A DNA stretch of 64,000 nucleotides from Ruicaihuangia caeni (GTDB lineage: Bacteria > Actinomycetota > Actinomycetes > Actinomycetales > Microbacteriaceae): assembly GCF_029952955.1 (NCBI RefSeq), contig NZ_JASATX010000001.1, forward strand, positions 186,001 to 250,000, written 5' to 3'. Position 1 is the stretch's first letter; each line of letters begins with the position of its first letter. Shown here in pieces: positions 27,049 to 36,062 of this stretch. The notes under the pieces are model-generated. The model saw only the letters and a list, made by a program, of their open reading frames with translations, was not told the origin of the DNA and did not search any database. The position numbers and the translations under genes are program-made.

Positions 27049-27285
27049 ATGCGTGAAGCCGGTTCAGCTCGTGCCGCAGCGCGCCGATCTCGGGCGCCCT
27101 GGGCGATGGCGGCGACGGTCGCGTTCGGGCTCGCACTGATCGCGGGAGTCGCGCTCAACCGTCTCTCGCTCGGCGTGCTGGTGGGCGTGCTGCTCGCCGG
27201 GGCGATCGGCATCACGTGGTTGCGCCGCCGGCTGGGTCGAGCACCGACCCGTGGACGATCTCGCCGGTCGCGCGGCGCGCGATAG
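27049..27285 (+). CDS. Small membrane protein, 78 aa
   Basis: The product has an Arg-rich N-terminus, two adjacent hydrophobic segments (about residues 17-36 and 40-58) and a very basic C-terminus. The leaderless -10 box fixes the ATG and supports a real gene. It is divergent from ptrB and upstream of mgtE. No family was recognised. Confidence 0.65.
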   Translation: MREAGSARAAARRSRAPWAMAATVAFGLALIAGVALNRLSLGVLVGVLLAGAIGITWLRRRLGRAPTRGRSRRSRGAR

Positions 27286-27490
27286 CTCCACTGAAGACTC
27301 ATTCACTGAACGCGTTCATCGGCGAGATGGTGCCAAGTGCGGGCCGCGGTTCCCGGGCTAGGACGCCGCGAAGAAGAAGCGTCAGACGCGGCGCCGAACC
27401 CCGCCGGTTCTGAGTCCACCTGACAGTTCTGCAGCGGAGCCAGCGGAGCTCATGCTGTTCGAGTTGCACGATGAGAGGAGGAGAAAGCGC

Positions 27491-28828
27491 ATGGCTGATC
27501 GGAGCACCGAGCAGGAGGTGGAGCAGGCCCTCGCTGAAGACCGGTTGGCAGAAGCTGCCAGGCTTCTGCGCAGCTTGACTCCCCGCGAAGTGGTGGGTCT
27601 CATCGAGCGCACCACATGGCGGCGAGGCGCGGTGGTGTTCAGGCTGCTCGGCAAGGACCGGGCCATGGAGGTCTTCGAGCGTCTGGGATCCACCATGCAG
27701 GGGGAGCTGCTTCGCGGCCTCCAGGACGAGGACGTCGCGAGGCTCTTCGCCAAGCTCGAACCAGACGACCGCGTGCGTCTGCTCGACGAGGTGCCTGCGG
27801 CGGTGGCCAAGCGGCTGCTTGCGACGCTCGACGCCGATGAGTTGGCGACGACTCACCTCATGCTCGGGTACCCCAGCCGTTCGGTGGGCCGGCAGATGAG
27901 TCTCGCCCACGTCACCACCCGACCAGACTCGACGGTGGCTGAAACGCTGGAGCGGGTGCGTGAGCGCGCGCGAGACGCGGCGACCGTGTACACGGTGTTC
28001 GTGACCGATCACGAGCGCGGCCTGCTCGGGGTGCTGACATTGCGCAGCCTGTTCGAGAGCGACCCCGCGAGGGAGGTCGGGGAGCTCATGCAGCCGGCCG
28101 AATCGGCGCCGGTCGATGCGGATGCCGAGGAGACCGCCCGCATGTGCGAGGCGCTGCAGGAGCCGATTCCGATCGTGGACAGCGAGCAGAGGCTCATCGG
28201 CATCTTCACCATCGATGACGCGCACCGGGTGCTGCAGGATGCCGAGGCGGAAGACATCGCTCGCGCGGGAGCGCGGGAGCCGCTGCGCCGCCCCTACCTG
28301 TCGACGTCGATCCTGTACATCGCCCGTTCCCGTGTCGTGTGGCTGTTCGTGCTCGCGATCTCGGCACTGCTCACGGTGCAGGTGCTCGAGATCTTCGAGA
28401 GCACCCTCGAGCAGCTGGTCGCGCTTGCGCTCTTCATTCCTTTGTTGACGGGCACCGCCGGCAACACCGGTTCTCAGGCGGCGACGACCATCACTCGTGC
28501 ACTGGCGGTGGCTGAACTGCGTCCCGGTGATATCGGCAAGGTGCTCTTCCGAGAACTGCGTGTCGGCGCACTGCTCGGGCTGTTGCTGGGCAGTGCGGGC
28601 TTCGCGCTCGCGTCGCTGGTGTACGGCCTGCCGATGGGAGTGGTGATCGGCACGACCTTGCTGTTCGTGTGCTCGATCGCTGCGACCGTCGGAGGTGCGA
28701 TGCCGCTCATCGCCCGAGCGATCCGCGTCGACCCGGCCGTGTTCTCGACACCCTTCATCACGACGTTCTGCGACGCGACGGGGCTCGTGATCTACTTCAC
28801 GGTCGCCAAGGCCGTGCTCCAGATCTGA
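27491..28828 (+). CDS. mgtE: MgtE-type magnesium transporter
   Basis: MgtE is a Mg2+ channel gated by its cytoplasmic domains. The 445 residues comprise the N domain of about 1-125 (VEQALAEDRLAEAARLL...), two CBS domains of about 130-255, and five C-terminal membrane helices with the family segment GTAGNTGSQAATTITRALA and the conserved Asp in FCDATGLVIYF. The ATG at 27491 is chosen for the GAGGAGGAGAAAG ribosome site; an upstream GTG/ATG reading is possible. The 205-bp gap before it shows no recognisable M-box. Confidence 0.94.
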   Translation: MADRSTEQEVEQALAEDRLAEAARLLRSLTPREVVGLIERTTWRRGAVVFRLLGKDRAMEVFERLGSTMQGELLRGLQDEDVARLFAKLEPDDRVRLLDEVPAAVAKRLLATLDADELATTHLMLGYPSRSVGRQMSLAHVTTRPDSTVAETLERVRERARDAATVYTVFVTDHERGLLGVLTLRSLFESDPAREVGELMQPAESAPVDADAEETARMCEALQEPIPIVDSEQRLIGIFTIDDAHRVLQDAEAEDIARAGAREPLRRPYLSTSILYIARSRVVWLFVLAISALLTVQVLEIFESTLEQLVALALFIPLLTGTAGNTGSQAATTITRALAVAELRPGDIGKVLFRELRVGALLGLLLGSAGFALASLVYGLPMGVVIGTTLLFVCSIAATVGGAMPLIARAIRVDPAVFSTPFITTFCDATGLVIYFTVAKAVLQI

Positions 28829-28854
28829 GGGAAGCCGAGATCTGAGGGAAGCCG
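28821..28854. repeat. 17-bp perfect tandem duplication across the mgtE stop
   Basis: AGATCTGAGGGAAGCCG occurs at 28821-28837 and again immediately at 28838-28854. The first copy contains the mgtE TGA. It looks like a recent slippage duplication. Confidence 0.9.
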
Positions 28855-28914
28855 CTGGGATTCGCGAAGCGACCAATGGCTTCGATGCTCGGCCGCCGTT
28901 GTGCTCGGTGCAGG

Positions 28915-28920
28915 TACAGT
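28915..28920 (+). promoter_or_regulatory. Leaderless -10 box
   Basis: TACAGT ends 7 nt before the ATG at 28928. Confidence 0.5.
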
Positions 28921-28927
28921 TCGAGCC

Positions 28928-29080
28928 ATGGGACAGCACGCAGACAAGCTGCGATCCGCGCGGAAGCATCAGAAGGCTGCCAAGAAGCGGATCGTGCAGA
29001 AGCAGTTGGATCGTTGGGCGAACGAGGGCGGCGCGTTGCCGGTGGAGCGCGACGCCCGACAGGGTCGACGCTCGGGCTGA
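28928..29080 (+). CDS. Small basic protein, 50 aa
   Basis: This short frame encodes a Lys/Arg/Gln-rich, probably helical protein beginning MGQHADKLRSARKHQKAAKK and ending GRRSG. It is supported by the well-placed -10 box 7 nt upstream and by normal actinobacterial third-position GC. A nucleic-acid-binding role is conceivable from the charge but is not shown. It sits between mgtE and the convergent nuclease/helicase gene. Confidence 0.6.
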   Translation: MGQHADKLRSARKHQKAAKKRIVQKQLDRWANEGGALPVERDARQGRRSG

Positions 29081-29092
29081 TTCGCGCTCGTC

Positions 29093-32000
29093 TCACCGCT
29101 CGGTGAGGCGGATGAACGCGCTCAACTCGGCCACGCCATCGGGCGACCGGGGCAGGAACTCGGTGAGCTCGGGGGAGTGCACGAGGAACGCTGCCCACTG
29201 AGCTCGCGATACGGCGACGTTCAGACGGTTGCGCATGATGAGGAACTCCATGCCTCGGGGCACGTCGGCAGCCGATGAGGCGGCGAGGCTGACGATGGCG
29301 ATGACCGCTTCTTGGCCTTGGAACTTGTCGACGGTGCCCGCGCGCACACCTTCGAGGCCTTCGGCATCGAGGTGCTCCCTGATGGCGGCGACCTGCGCGT
29401 TGTAGGGCGCGACGACGATGATGTCGGCCGGCCGCAATGGTCGAGCCGCCGCATCATGACCGCCAGAACCCTCGTGCCAGTTACGGCCGAGCACCTCGGT
29501 CGCGAGCGACACCACGCGTCGCGCCTCCTCGAGCGACACGGTCGAGTTCCCGTGGTGCGAGACCGCGACCGCGTGAACCCCCGGTTCCAGATGCTCGAGA
29601 CGGCGGCGGGCCGCATCTGGGTGTGAGCGCAGCGCTCCCTCGTACGAGAGTTGGGAGACGGCCGCGGCCACTGCGGGGTGCATGCGCCGGCTCTCAGCGA
29701 GGAAGTACCCGAGCTCAGCCGGGAGCACATCGTGCCCGTCGGCGATCCAGCCGAGTGCCGATTGGTCGATCGGTTCGGGGTGAGCTCCCTGGCTCACTTG
29801 AGGGAGTTGCTGGGGGTCGCCGAGCAGCAGCACATTGCGGGCCGCCACGCTTGCCGCGATCGTCGAGCCGAGCGAGAACTGGCCGGCTTCGTCGACGACG
29901 AGCAGGTCGAGCGATCCGCGCTCGACGCGCGACTCGTTGGCGAAGTCCCACGCCGTGCCGCCCAGGACGAACCCCGCCGCCGCGTGCTCAATGGCGAACT
30001 GGGCTGCCTCGTTCTTGTCTGCGAGCACCCTGTAGCTGCGGGCGGCCGACTCCGATCGGTCCTTCGGCGCCTTGGCCACGAGACGCGGATCGAGACCTGT
30101 GTCGGAAGCCACCTTCTCGAGAAGGTTCTCGACCACGCTGTGAGATTGCGCCACCACCCCGATGCGCCACCCGTGCTCGGCGACGAGCCTCGCGATCACA
30201 CGGGAGGCGAGCCAGGTCTTCCCCGTGCCGGGCGGTCCCTGAACGGCGAGGTACGAGTCATCGAGGTCGAGCGAGCTCTCCACCACCGCTGTGGTGACGT
30301 CGCCGCCCACGACGGGGGCGAGCCGCCCGCTCCTCGTGCGCGGCGGTCGCCGGCGAAGGATGTCGCACATCGCGTTCTCGGGCCATGCACCGCCGTCGAG
30401 CGCGCGCACGACCTCGTCGGCCCAGCTTTCGATCGCCGACTGCTGCGCGCCGGCCCTCGGCGGTGCGCCGGGCGTCAGAGCCACCGGCAGGTCGTCGTAT
30501 GGGGCGACGTCTCTTGCGAGGGTCTCTTCGACCAGCACGCCGTCGTCGAATACTTCGAGGACGCGCACTGAGCGATACGGTCGTGCCCCCGGGGCCTGCG
30601 CTGCCGTGGTGAACGGACCTGGCCACTCGTACACCATGTAGGGCCCCGATTGCTGGCTCGCCTTGACAGTGCTGCCGGGGGCCCACACCCCTTGCAGCTT
30701 GAGCTCGCGCCGTTCGACACGCTGACCGTCCTCGCGGTACCAGTCACGCTCGATCCATGATCGCTCGACTCGCAGCACATCGCGCGTCTCTGCCCACTCG
30801 TCGATCGGCGCCACCAATCGGAAGAAGTGGCCCCACCAGAAGCTCTTCTGCTCCCGATGGTGGTAGTCGATCGCCGCCGAAGCGAGCGCCGCGGCCGTCT
30901 GATCGGCGGTGCGCTCGTGCAGAGGCACGCCCGCGTGTCGCATCAGTCTGGCGGCGAGCGGTGACGGCTCCACCTCGAGCGCTTCGGCGTCGGTGTGTTC
31001 GCTTCCCGCTTCGACGCCATGCTGCGAGCCCAGAGCGAGCAGCCAGTCGCGGAGAGCAAGGGTCGAGCGGCAGTCGTACTCGTTGTACTCGGCGAGCGCT
31101 TGCAGCATCCGCTCGCCTTCCACCGTGTCACCAGCTTCGATGTGCTGCCGTGCCGCGACGTACTCGTCGATGGAGTCGGCGCCGGTCGTGACCTCCTGGC
31201 CTTCACGTGAGCCGGTCATGTAGAGCGGCTCGAGCTTCTTGATCGAGTAGGAGCGGCTGCCGACGCGTACGGCGCGTCGAACGACGGGGTAGAGGTCGAC
31301 CAGCACGTGGTTGCGCAGCAGATCGTCGACCTCGTTCTCGCACACGCCGTGCCGGGCGGCGATCGAGAGGAGGTGCGTGCGCTCATAGCTCGCGTAGTGG
31401 TAGATATGCATGCCCGGGTACTGAGCGCGGCGCTCGCCGATGTATTGCATGAAGCTCTGCATGGCCGCTCGTTCGCCGGCGAAGTCGTGCGCCCACCACG
31501 ACCGGAAGGTGCCGTCGGCTTCGATCAGTCCCCACAGGTAGTCCAAGCCCCAGGTGCGGCCGTCTCCCTCGGTATAGAGCGGGTCGCCCTCGAAGTCGAA
31601 GAACACGTCGCCCGGGTCAGGCTGGGGTATCACTCCGAGACAGCCGGCGTCTGCGATCTCCACGGGTGGTGGCGCGCCCTCCGCCGCCTGCAGTTGAAGG
31701 CGCGCCTGCGCTTTTAGCGAGTCGAACGTCGCGCCCGCGAGGCCATCAGGCCGCTCTGTCGCAGCGGCGAGCTCGTCGATCGTGCGGATGCCTGCGGCCG
31801 CCAGTCGCTCGCGCTGCTGCACGCGCATACCGGCCACCAGCAGCACGTCTCGGTGCGCCTCGACCTCGGCGGCGCACACCGCGCAGCGCCCGTCGACCGA
31901 GTACCAGTTCTCGCCCCACGGCACCGCCGCGCTCGCGGCGGAACGGTCGGCGACCAAGTGCTGCAGCCGCGCTCGCCGTTTGCGGTACACCGGCATGATG

Positions 32001-32548
32001 TCGTGCACCTGGTGCTCGCTCACCGTGCCGTCGCCGAGCAAGAGCTGCACAACGGGCGCGCACGCCACTCCTGAGCGCTCGAGCTGATCCACGTAGGCGG
32101 CCAGTTGGAGCAGCGCCGTCACCTTCGCGCGACGCGCGAGCTTCGTGTCTTGCACCAGATACGAGCCATCGGCGCGACGAACGATGAAGTCGGCGAATCC
32201 GACGAGAGAGCCGTCGAAGAACGTCGCCTGGAACACCACATCGGCGCCTGCTGCGAAGGCGTCGCGAGTGGCCGCCGCCGCTGCCTCGATCGATTCGGTC
32301 GTGAGCGTCTCGGGCCGCTCGATCTCGACGACACCGGCACCGAACCGATCGCGGTACTCAGCGAGCACGTTGAGCTCGTGCTGGTCGCCCAGCGCACCGG
32401 CACGGACGAGCATCGCGTCGTCATCGTCGGCAACCGTCGCCACGCGGCCGAGCTTCGCATCGATGCCCCGCAAGAACGCGAACTCGCAGTTCGACGCGAG
32501 CGTCAGGTCGCTCGGGCTCGTGATGATTCGTCCGTCGAGAATGAACAT
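29093..32548 (-). CDS. TM0106-type RecB-like nuclease fused to a superfamily 1 helicase
   Basis: This is a 1151-residue DNA repair or defence-type enzyme. The N-terminal third carries a RecB-like nuclease core (GDQHELNVL, GFADFIVRR, QDTKLARR). A central RNase-H-like DEDD region starts at VFFDFEGDPLY and continues to the YNEYDCRSTLALRDWL segment. The C-terminal UvrD/Dna2-type helicase shows QGPPGTGKTW (Walker A), VVDEAGQF, GDPQQLPQ, VDKFQGQEA and NVAVSRAQWA. The ATG at 32548 has AGGAGGAGG upstream. Such RecB-RNaseH-helicase fusions occur singly in actinobacteria. The substrate is presumed to be DNA or RNA ends. Confidence 0.9.
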   Translation of the reverse strand: MFILDGRIITSPSDLTLASNCEFAFLRGIDAKLGRVATVADDDDAMLVRAGALGDQHELNVLAEYRDRFGAGVVEIERPETLTTESIEAAAAATRDAFAAGADVVFQATFFDGSLVGFADFIVRRADGSYLVQDTKLARRAKVTALLQLAAYVDQLERSGVACAPVVQLLLGDGTVSEHQVHDIMPVYRKRRARLQHLVADRSAASAAVPWGENWYSVDGRCAVCAAEVEAHRDVLLVAGMRVQQRERLAAAGIRTIDELAAATERPDGLAGATFDSLKAQARLQLQAAEGAPPPVEIADAGCLGVIPQPDPGDVFFDFEGDPLYTEGDGRTWGLDYLWGLIEADGTFRSWWAHDFAGERAAMQSFMQYIGERRAQYPGMHIYHYASYERTHLLSIAARHGVCENEVDDLLRNHVLVDLYPVVRRAVRVGSRSYSIKKLEPLYMTGSREGQEVTTGADSIDEYVAARQHIEAGDTVEGERMLQALAEYNEYDCRSTLALRDWLLALGSQHGVEAGSEHTDAEALEVEPSPLAARLMRHAGVPLHERTADQTAAALASAAIDYHHREQKSFWWGHFFRLVAPIDEWAETRDVLRVERSWIERDWYREDGQRVERRELKLQGVWAPGSTVKASQQSGPYMVYEWPGPFTTAAQAPGARPYRSVRVLEVFDDGVLVEETLARDVAPYDDLPVALTPGAPPRAGAQQSAIESWADEVVRALDGGAWPENAMCDILRRRPPRTRSGRLAPVVGGDVTTAVVESSLDLDDSYLAVQGPPGTGKTWLASRVIARLVAEHGWRIGVVAQSHSVVENLLEKVASDTGLDPRLVAKAPKDRSESAARSYRVLADKNEAAQFAIEHAAAGFVLGGTAWDFANESRVERGSLDLLVVDEAGQFSLGSTIAASVAARNVLLLGDPQQLPQVSQGAHPEPIDQSALGWIADGHDVLPAELGYFLAESRRMHPAVAAAVSQLSYEGALRSHPDAARRRLEHLEPGVHAVAVSHHGNSTVSLEEARRVVSLATEVLGRNWHEGSGGHDAAARPLRPADIIVVAPYNAQVAAIREHLDAEGLEGVRAGTVDKFQGQEAVIAIVSLAASSAADVPRGMEFLIMRNRLNVAVSRAQWAAFLVHSPELTEFLPRSPDGVAELSAFIRLTER

Positions 32549-32630
32549 CGCGCCTCGCCTCCTCCTGATCGCCGATGTATCGGGTCGTGCTGCAGGAAAC
32601 GCTAGCGAGGGCCGCCGACAATGAGTTCTC

Positions 32631-33152
32631 TCAAGGCAAACCCGCCGCAAGTTCGGCGAGCGCAGACACCGTGTTGAAGTTCCGCGCCGTCCCCTCAGCC
32701 GACCACGGGAGCACGAGCTTGGATCGCCCCACTCCGCTGGGATAGTGCACGTACACCTCGCGCTCGCCAAGAGCGATGCGCTCGTCGGTGACCTTGCGCA
32801 CCGCGGTCAGAGTCTCTGGGGCAGGGGCGGCAGCCAGGAACACGACCATCAACCGGTTGCCTGCGGCATCCGGGAACGGGTTCGCCTCGATGACTTGGCG
32901 AAGCTGTTCGGCATTCCGCACAAGGACTTCCACCCGCTTGCCGATCCGGGTTTCGACTGCGGACCCCAGGTGGCTGGCCACTGCACGCTCACCGAGCGAC
33001 GAGGTGAACACCACGTTGCCGCTGGCGATGTAGGTGCGAGCATCACGGAACCCCGCCACCTCGCATGCTTCACGGAGTTCGCCCATCGAGAGCTTGCCGG
33101 TGCCGCCCACGTTCACCGCGCGAAGCAGCGCTGCATACCGATGCCCCGGCAT
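32631..33152 (-). CDS. DUF1697 family protein
   Basis: This 173-residue protein starts YAALLRAVNVGGTGKLSMGE and continues TYIASGNVVFTS, the hallmark of DUF1697, whose biochemical role is unknown. The ATG at 33152 has an AGGAG ribosome site. It begins 6 bp after the stop of the PabC-like gene on the same strand, so the two form an operon. Confidence 0.9.
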   Translation of the reverse strand: MPGHRYAALLRAVNVGGTGKLSMGELREACEVAGFRDARTYIASGNVVFTSSLGERAVASHLGSAVETRIGKRVEVLVRNAEQLRQVIEANPFPDAAGNRLMVVFLAAAPAPETLTAVRKVTDERIALGEREVYVHYPSGVGRSKLVLPWSAEGTARNFNTVSALAELAAGLP

Positions 33153-33158
33153 GTACGC

Positions 33159-34043
33159 CTACTCCTGCCGGCGCGAGAGGAAGGCGTTCATGCGGAGGTT
33201 CAGTTCGCTGTCGAAGGGACGCGGCACGCCGTCGAGCGTATGAACCGGCGCTGCGTGCCGCCCGCTCGACACGAGCCAGAGCGAGTCCATCTCGCCGAGC
33301 TGCTCGGCGGTGAGCATCGCATAGCCCGTGCGCAACCCCTCCTCGGCGGCGAAGTCGAAGACGCTGCCGAGCGTGGTGCCATCCAGGATGCCGAGCTCGA
33401 TGCCCGGCGTGAGCAGGGTGTCCCCGCGCTGCACCACCAGGCTCGACGTGGGCCCCTCGAGCACGAAGCCGTCGCTCGAGATGAAGATCACATCGTCGGC
33501 GCCGCGCCGCACGGCTTCCCGGATCGCGGCCCGGTTGACGGCGTACGACAGTGTCTTCGCGCCCGCGAGCAGCCAGGGGGAGGTGCGTTCGACGTCGTGC
33601 CGCAGACCGCGGTCGAGCGTGACGACGGCGATCCCCTCCGTGCGTGCACGCGTGTGGTCCGGCGATTGCTGCCCGTGAACCCAGCCGGTGGGCCGGCCGT
33701 CGCCTTCGATGCCGCGGCTCATCACCGCTTTCACTGTGGCCTCGGGCAACGGCCCGAGCTTGTCGACCACTTCCAGGATCGCCCGTCGCCAGACAGCGAG
33801 GTCTGGAGACGGCAGATCGAGGATCGACGCGGACGACGCGAAGCGCCGCAGATGGTGGTCGAGCGCCTGGGGATATCCGTCGCCGACCGCGATCGTCTCG
33901 AACACCCCGTCACCGCGAGTGGCGGCGAGGTCGAGCACGCTGAGCTGCGGCGAAGCGGGGTCGGCCTCTTCGAAGTCGGGCGCGCCCGGACGGTGCGCTG
34001 CGGCATCCGCCGATGGTCGGTTGATCATCACGAGCACACCCAT
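33159..34043 (-). CDS. Class IV aminotransferase, aminodeoxychorismate lyase-like
   Basis: This PLP enzyme of 294 residues belongs to the fold-type IV group (branched-chain aminotransferase / aminodeoxychorismate lyase). It has TRGDGVFETIAV near the N-terminus, the PLP lysine in LLAGAKTLSYAVNR, and ISSDGFVLEGPTSSLVV with the conserved Glu. Length and motifs favour PabC, which releases p-aminobenzoate for folate. No pabA/B lies nearby, so the assignment is by family. The ATG at 34043 is preferred because CACAAT lies 6 nt upstream; ATG 34058 and ATG 34028 are alternatives. Confidence 0.83.
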   Translation of the reverse strand: MGVLVMINRPSADAAAHRPGAPDFEEADPASPQLSVLDLAATRGDGVFETIAVGDGYPQALDHHLRRFASSASILDLPSPDLAVWRRAILEVVDKLGPLPEATVKAVMSRGIEGDGRPTGWVHGQQSPDHTRARTEGIAVVTLDRGLRHDVERTSPWLLAGAKTLSYAVNRAAIREAVRRGADDVIFISSDGFVLEGPTSSLVVQRGDTLLTPGIELGILDGTTLGSVFDFAAEEGLRTGYAMLTAEQLGEMDSLWLVSSGRHAAPVHTLDGVPRPFDSELNLRMNAFLSRRQE

Positions 34044-34081
34044 GCAGCAATTGTGCATGCCGACGGTGCAGGATGGAGCGC

Positions 34082-34687
34082 ATGGTGTTCGTCAAGATCT
34101 GCGGGCTGCGTTCGGAAGAGCACGTCGACGCGGCGATCGAGGGCGGGGCGGATGCCGTCGGCTTCGTGCTCACCGACAGCCCGCGCTACATCGACGTCGA
34201 CAGCGCGCGCAGCCTCGTCGAGCACGTCGCGCAGCGCGCCCTCACCTTCGCCGTGGTTCGCGACGTCTCTGTGGAGGAGGCGCATCGGCTGGCCAATGAG
34301 ACAGGCGCCGAGGTCGTGCAGGTGCACGGCGAGTTCACCCCGCAGCAGATCGAATGGCTCGTGGCGCAGGGACGCCCGGTGGTGCGAGCCGTGCCCTTCA
34401 GCCGGGCCGACGAGGGCAGCCTGGGGGAGCAGTACCTCCTGATCGACGCGCCGCGCGCGGGCTCTGGCGAGCCGTGGGACTACGCGTCGATGCGTGACGC
34501 CGCACTGCCGAAGCAGTGGCTCTTGGCCGGCGGGCTCACTCCTGACACGGTCGCCGATGCCATCCGCGCCTCCGGCGCCTGGGGTGTCGATGTGTCGAGC
34601 GGTGTCGAGGTCGCCCCTGGGGAGAAGAGCAGCACGCTCATCCGGGCGTTCCTCGACGCGGCGAAGTCAGCGCGCGTCGCCCGCTGA
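34082..34687 (+). CDS. trpF: Phosphoribosylanthranilate isomerase
   Basis: TrpF catalyses the Amadori rearrangement in tryptophan synthesis. The 201-residue barrel starts MVFVKICGLRSEEHVDAAIE, with the catalytic Cys in KICGL, and has ADAVGFVL, VVQVHGEF and the catalytic Asp in WGVDVSSGVE. The ATG at 34082 is chosen because family members begin at this point and CAGGAT lies 7 nt upstream; ATG 34073 adds three residues. It is separate from other trp genes and divergent from the PabC-like gene. Confidence 0.93.
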   Translation: MVFVKICGLRSEEHVDAAIEGGADAVGFVLTDSPRYIDVDSARSLVEHVAQRALTFAVVRDVSVEEAHRLANETGAEVVQVHGEFTPQQIEWLVAQGRPVVRAVPFSRADEGSLGEQYLLIDAPRAGSGEPWDYASMRDAALPKQWLLAGGLTPDTVADAIRASGAWGVDVSSGVEVAPGEKSSTLIRAFLDAAKSARVAR

Positions 34688-34707
34688 GCGTCGCCCGCTG
34701 AGCGTCG
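34674..34707. repeat. 14-bp tandem duplication across the trpF stop
   Basis: GCGTCGCCCGCTGA occurs at 34674-34687 and 34688-34701, followed by a partial third copy. The first copy ends with the trpF TGA. Confidence 0.85.
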
Positions 34708-34717
34708 TGCGCTCAGC
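34697..34717 (+). terminator. Hairpin after trpF
   Basis: GCTGAGCG (34697-34704) pairs perfectly with CGCTCAGC (34710-34717) around TCGTG. It lies 9 nt after the trpF stop and is followed by ATTGG rather than a T-run. Confidence 0.5.
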
Positions 34718-34808
34718 ATTGGCCGCCGAAGACCGGGTGCTGGCGCTGCGCCCACCGACCGGGCAGCCGCGCTGGCATCAAGGTCGGCCTGCGGTGCGCG
34801 AGCCGGGG

Positions 34809-35072
34809 TCAGCTCAAGCGTGAACGCACTTCGGCGAGCGAGGGGTTGGTGGCCGTGCTGCCGTCGGGGAAGATCACCGTCGGAACGGTCTGATTGCCGC
34901 CGTTGACCGATGCGACCAGCTCCGCAGTGCCCTCGACCTCTTCGATGTTGATCTCGGTATAGGGCACTCCGGCCCGCTCCAGCTGGGTCTTGAGGCTCTT
35001 GCAGTAGCCGCACCAGGTGGTGCTGAACATCGTGATCTCGCCGGCGGCAGGGGTGTAGGTCGCGACAGACAT
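34809..35072 (-). CDS. Mycoredoxin-like glutaredoxin
   Basis: This 87-residue glutaredoxin-fold protein has the active site TTWCGYCK near residues 19-24, the cis-Pro segment QTVPTVIF and the GSTATNPS C-terminal motif. CGYC-type proteins of this kind in actinobacteria are mycoredoxins, which reduce protein-mycothiol mixed disulfides. The ATG at 35072 lies 7 nt after TACGCT, a leaderless start. Confidence 0.9.
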   Translation of the reverse strand: MSVATYTPAAGEITMFSTTWCGYCKSLKTQLERAGVPYTEINIEEVEGTAELVASVNGGNQTVPTVIFPDGSTATNPSLAEVRSRLS

Positions 35073-35079
35073 GCCTCTG

Positions 35080-35085
35080 AGCGTA
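35080..35085 (-). promoter_or_regulatory. Leaderless -10 box of the mycoredoxin gene
   Basis: TACGCT on the minus strand ends 7 nt before the ATG at 35072. Confidence 0.55.
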
Positions 35086-35152
35086 TGCGACCCACCTGAG
35101 ATCTGCACTCGACCGGATGCCGTCATGCCGATCATCCGGCAAGCTTGAACGC

Positions 35153-35968
35153 GTGACATCAACTGTGCTGGCTCCTGCGAAGCCCATCGTGTGGTGGGGC
35201 GTCGTGCCGGCACTGCTGGTCGCGGCATCCGCCACACTGCTGTTCGCCGTGCAGACGCCGCTCGGGTACGCGACGCTCGCCGCGGGCCTGCTGGTGAGCG
35301 TGCTCATCGATCGGGCGCTGGCCCGTGACCTGCTGCTGATCGCACTCGGCCTGCTGATCATCAGCACCATCTCGCTCGAAGCCGATATCAGCTACGGGAA
35401 CATGCTGCTGATGGGCAGCGTGCTGGGGTCCGCGGTCGCAGTGCCGTATCTCATCAGCCGCTTCGTCTATCGCGATCACGCAGTGCGCTTCCCCCTGCGA
35501 CGAGGACAGCGCTGGTCGACCCTCGAGCGCAGCTGGCTCGTGATCGTGCTCGCACTGGGCTGGGCGCTCCTGCCGTTCTACTTCATTCGTTCCGGCGTAT
35601 ACCTGAACTGGCCCGCTGTGGAGGCGCCCGACGAGATCGCGCGCCTGTTCGTCGGGGTGAACGCCGTGGGCATCTGGGACGAGCTCTTCTTCATCTGCAC
35701 CGTGTTCACGCTGCTTCGGCGCCATTTCGCGATGCCGACCGCGAACGTGCTCCAAGCGATCGTGTTCGTGTCGTTCCTGTGGGAGCTGGGCTACCAGGCG
35801 TGGGGCCCGTTGCTCACGATCCCCTTCGCGCTCGTGCAGGGCTGGATCTTCAGCAAGACCAAGTCGTTGCTGTACGTGATCGCGGTGCACCTGTTGTTCG
35901 ACCTGGTGGTGTTCCTGGTGCTCGTGCACGCGCACCATCCGCACTTCTTGCCGATCTTCGTCTATTGA
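35153..35968 (+). CDS. CPBP/Abi-type intramembrane protease homologue
   Basis: The 271-residue polytopic membrane protein has about eight helices. Near residue 180 it carries IWDELFFICTVFTLLRR, followed by FLWELGYQAWG and, at the C-terminal end, VIAVHLLFDLVVF. These match the three conserved motifs of CPBP (CAAX/Abi) intramembrane endopeptidases, although the first reads DE rather than EE. The GTG at 35153 has CAAGCT 7 nt upstream. Substrate unknown. Confidence 0.8.
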   Translation: MTSTVLAPAKPIVWWGVVPALLVAASATLLFAVQTPLGYATLAAGLLVSVLIDRALARDLLLIALGLLIISTISLEADISYGNMLLMGSVLGSAVAVPYLISRFVYRDHAVRFPLRRGQRWSTLERSWLVIVLALGWALLPFYFIRSGVYLNWPAVEAPDEIARLFVGVNAVGIWDELFFICTVFTLLRRHFAMPTANVLQAIVFVSFLWELGYQAWGPLLTIPFALVQGWIFSKTKSLLYVIAVHLLFDLVVFLVLVHAHHPHFLPIFVY

Positions 35969-36062
35969 CCGTGGGATACCGCTTCGCTCCATCGACGCGG
36001 CATGCCGCTCCAGCCCGATGGCGCCGCCCAGCCTCCGCCCGCTAGCCTCGAACCCGATTCCC

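Noticed and set aside
27286-27490. Possible magnesium (M-box) riboswitch before mgtE
   Set aside because: The conserved M-box blocks could not be found; the stretch only shows a ribosome site close to the start.
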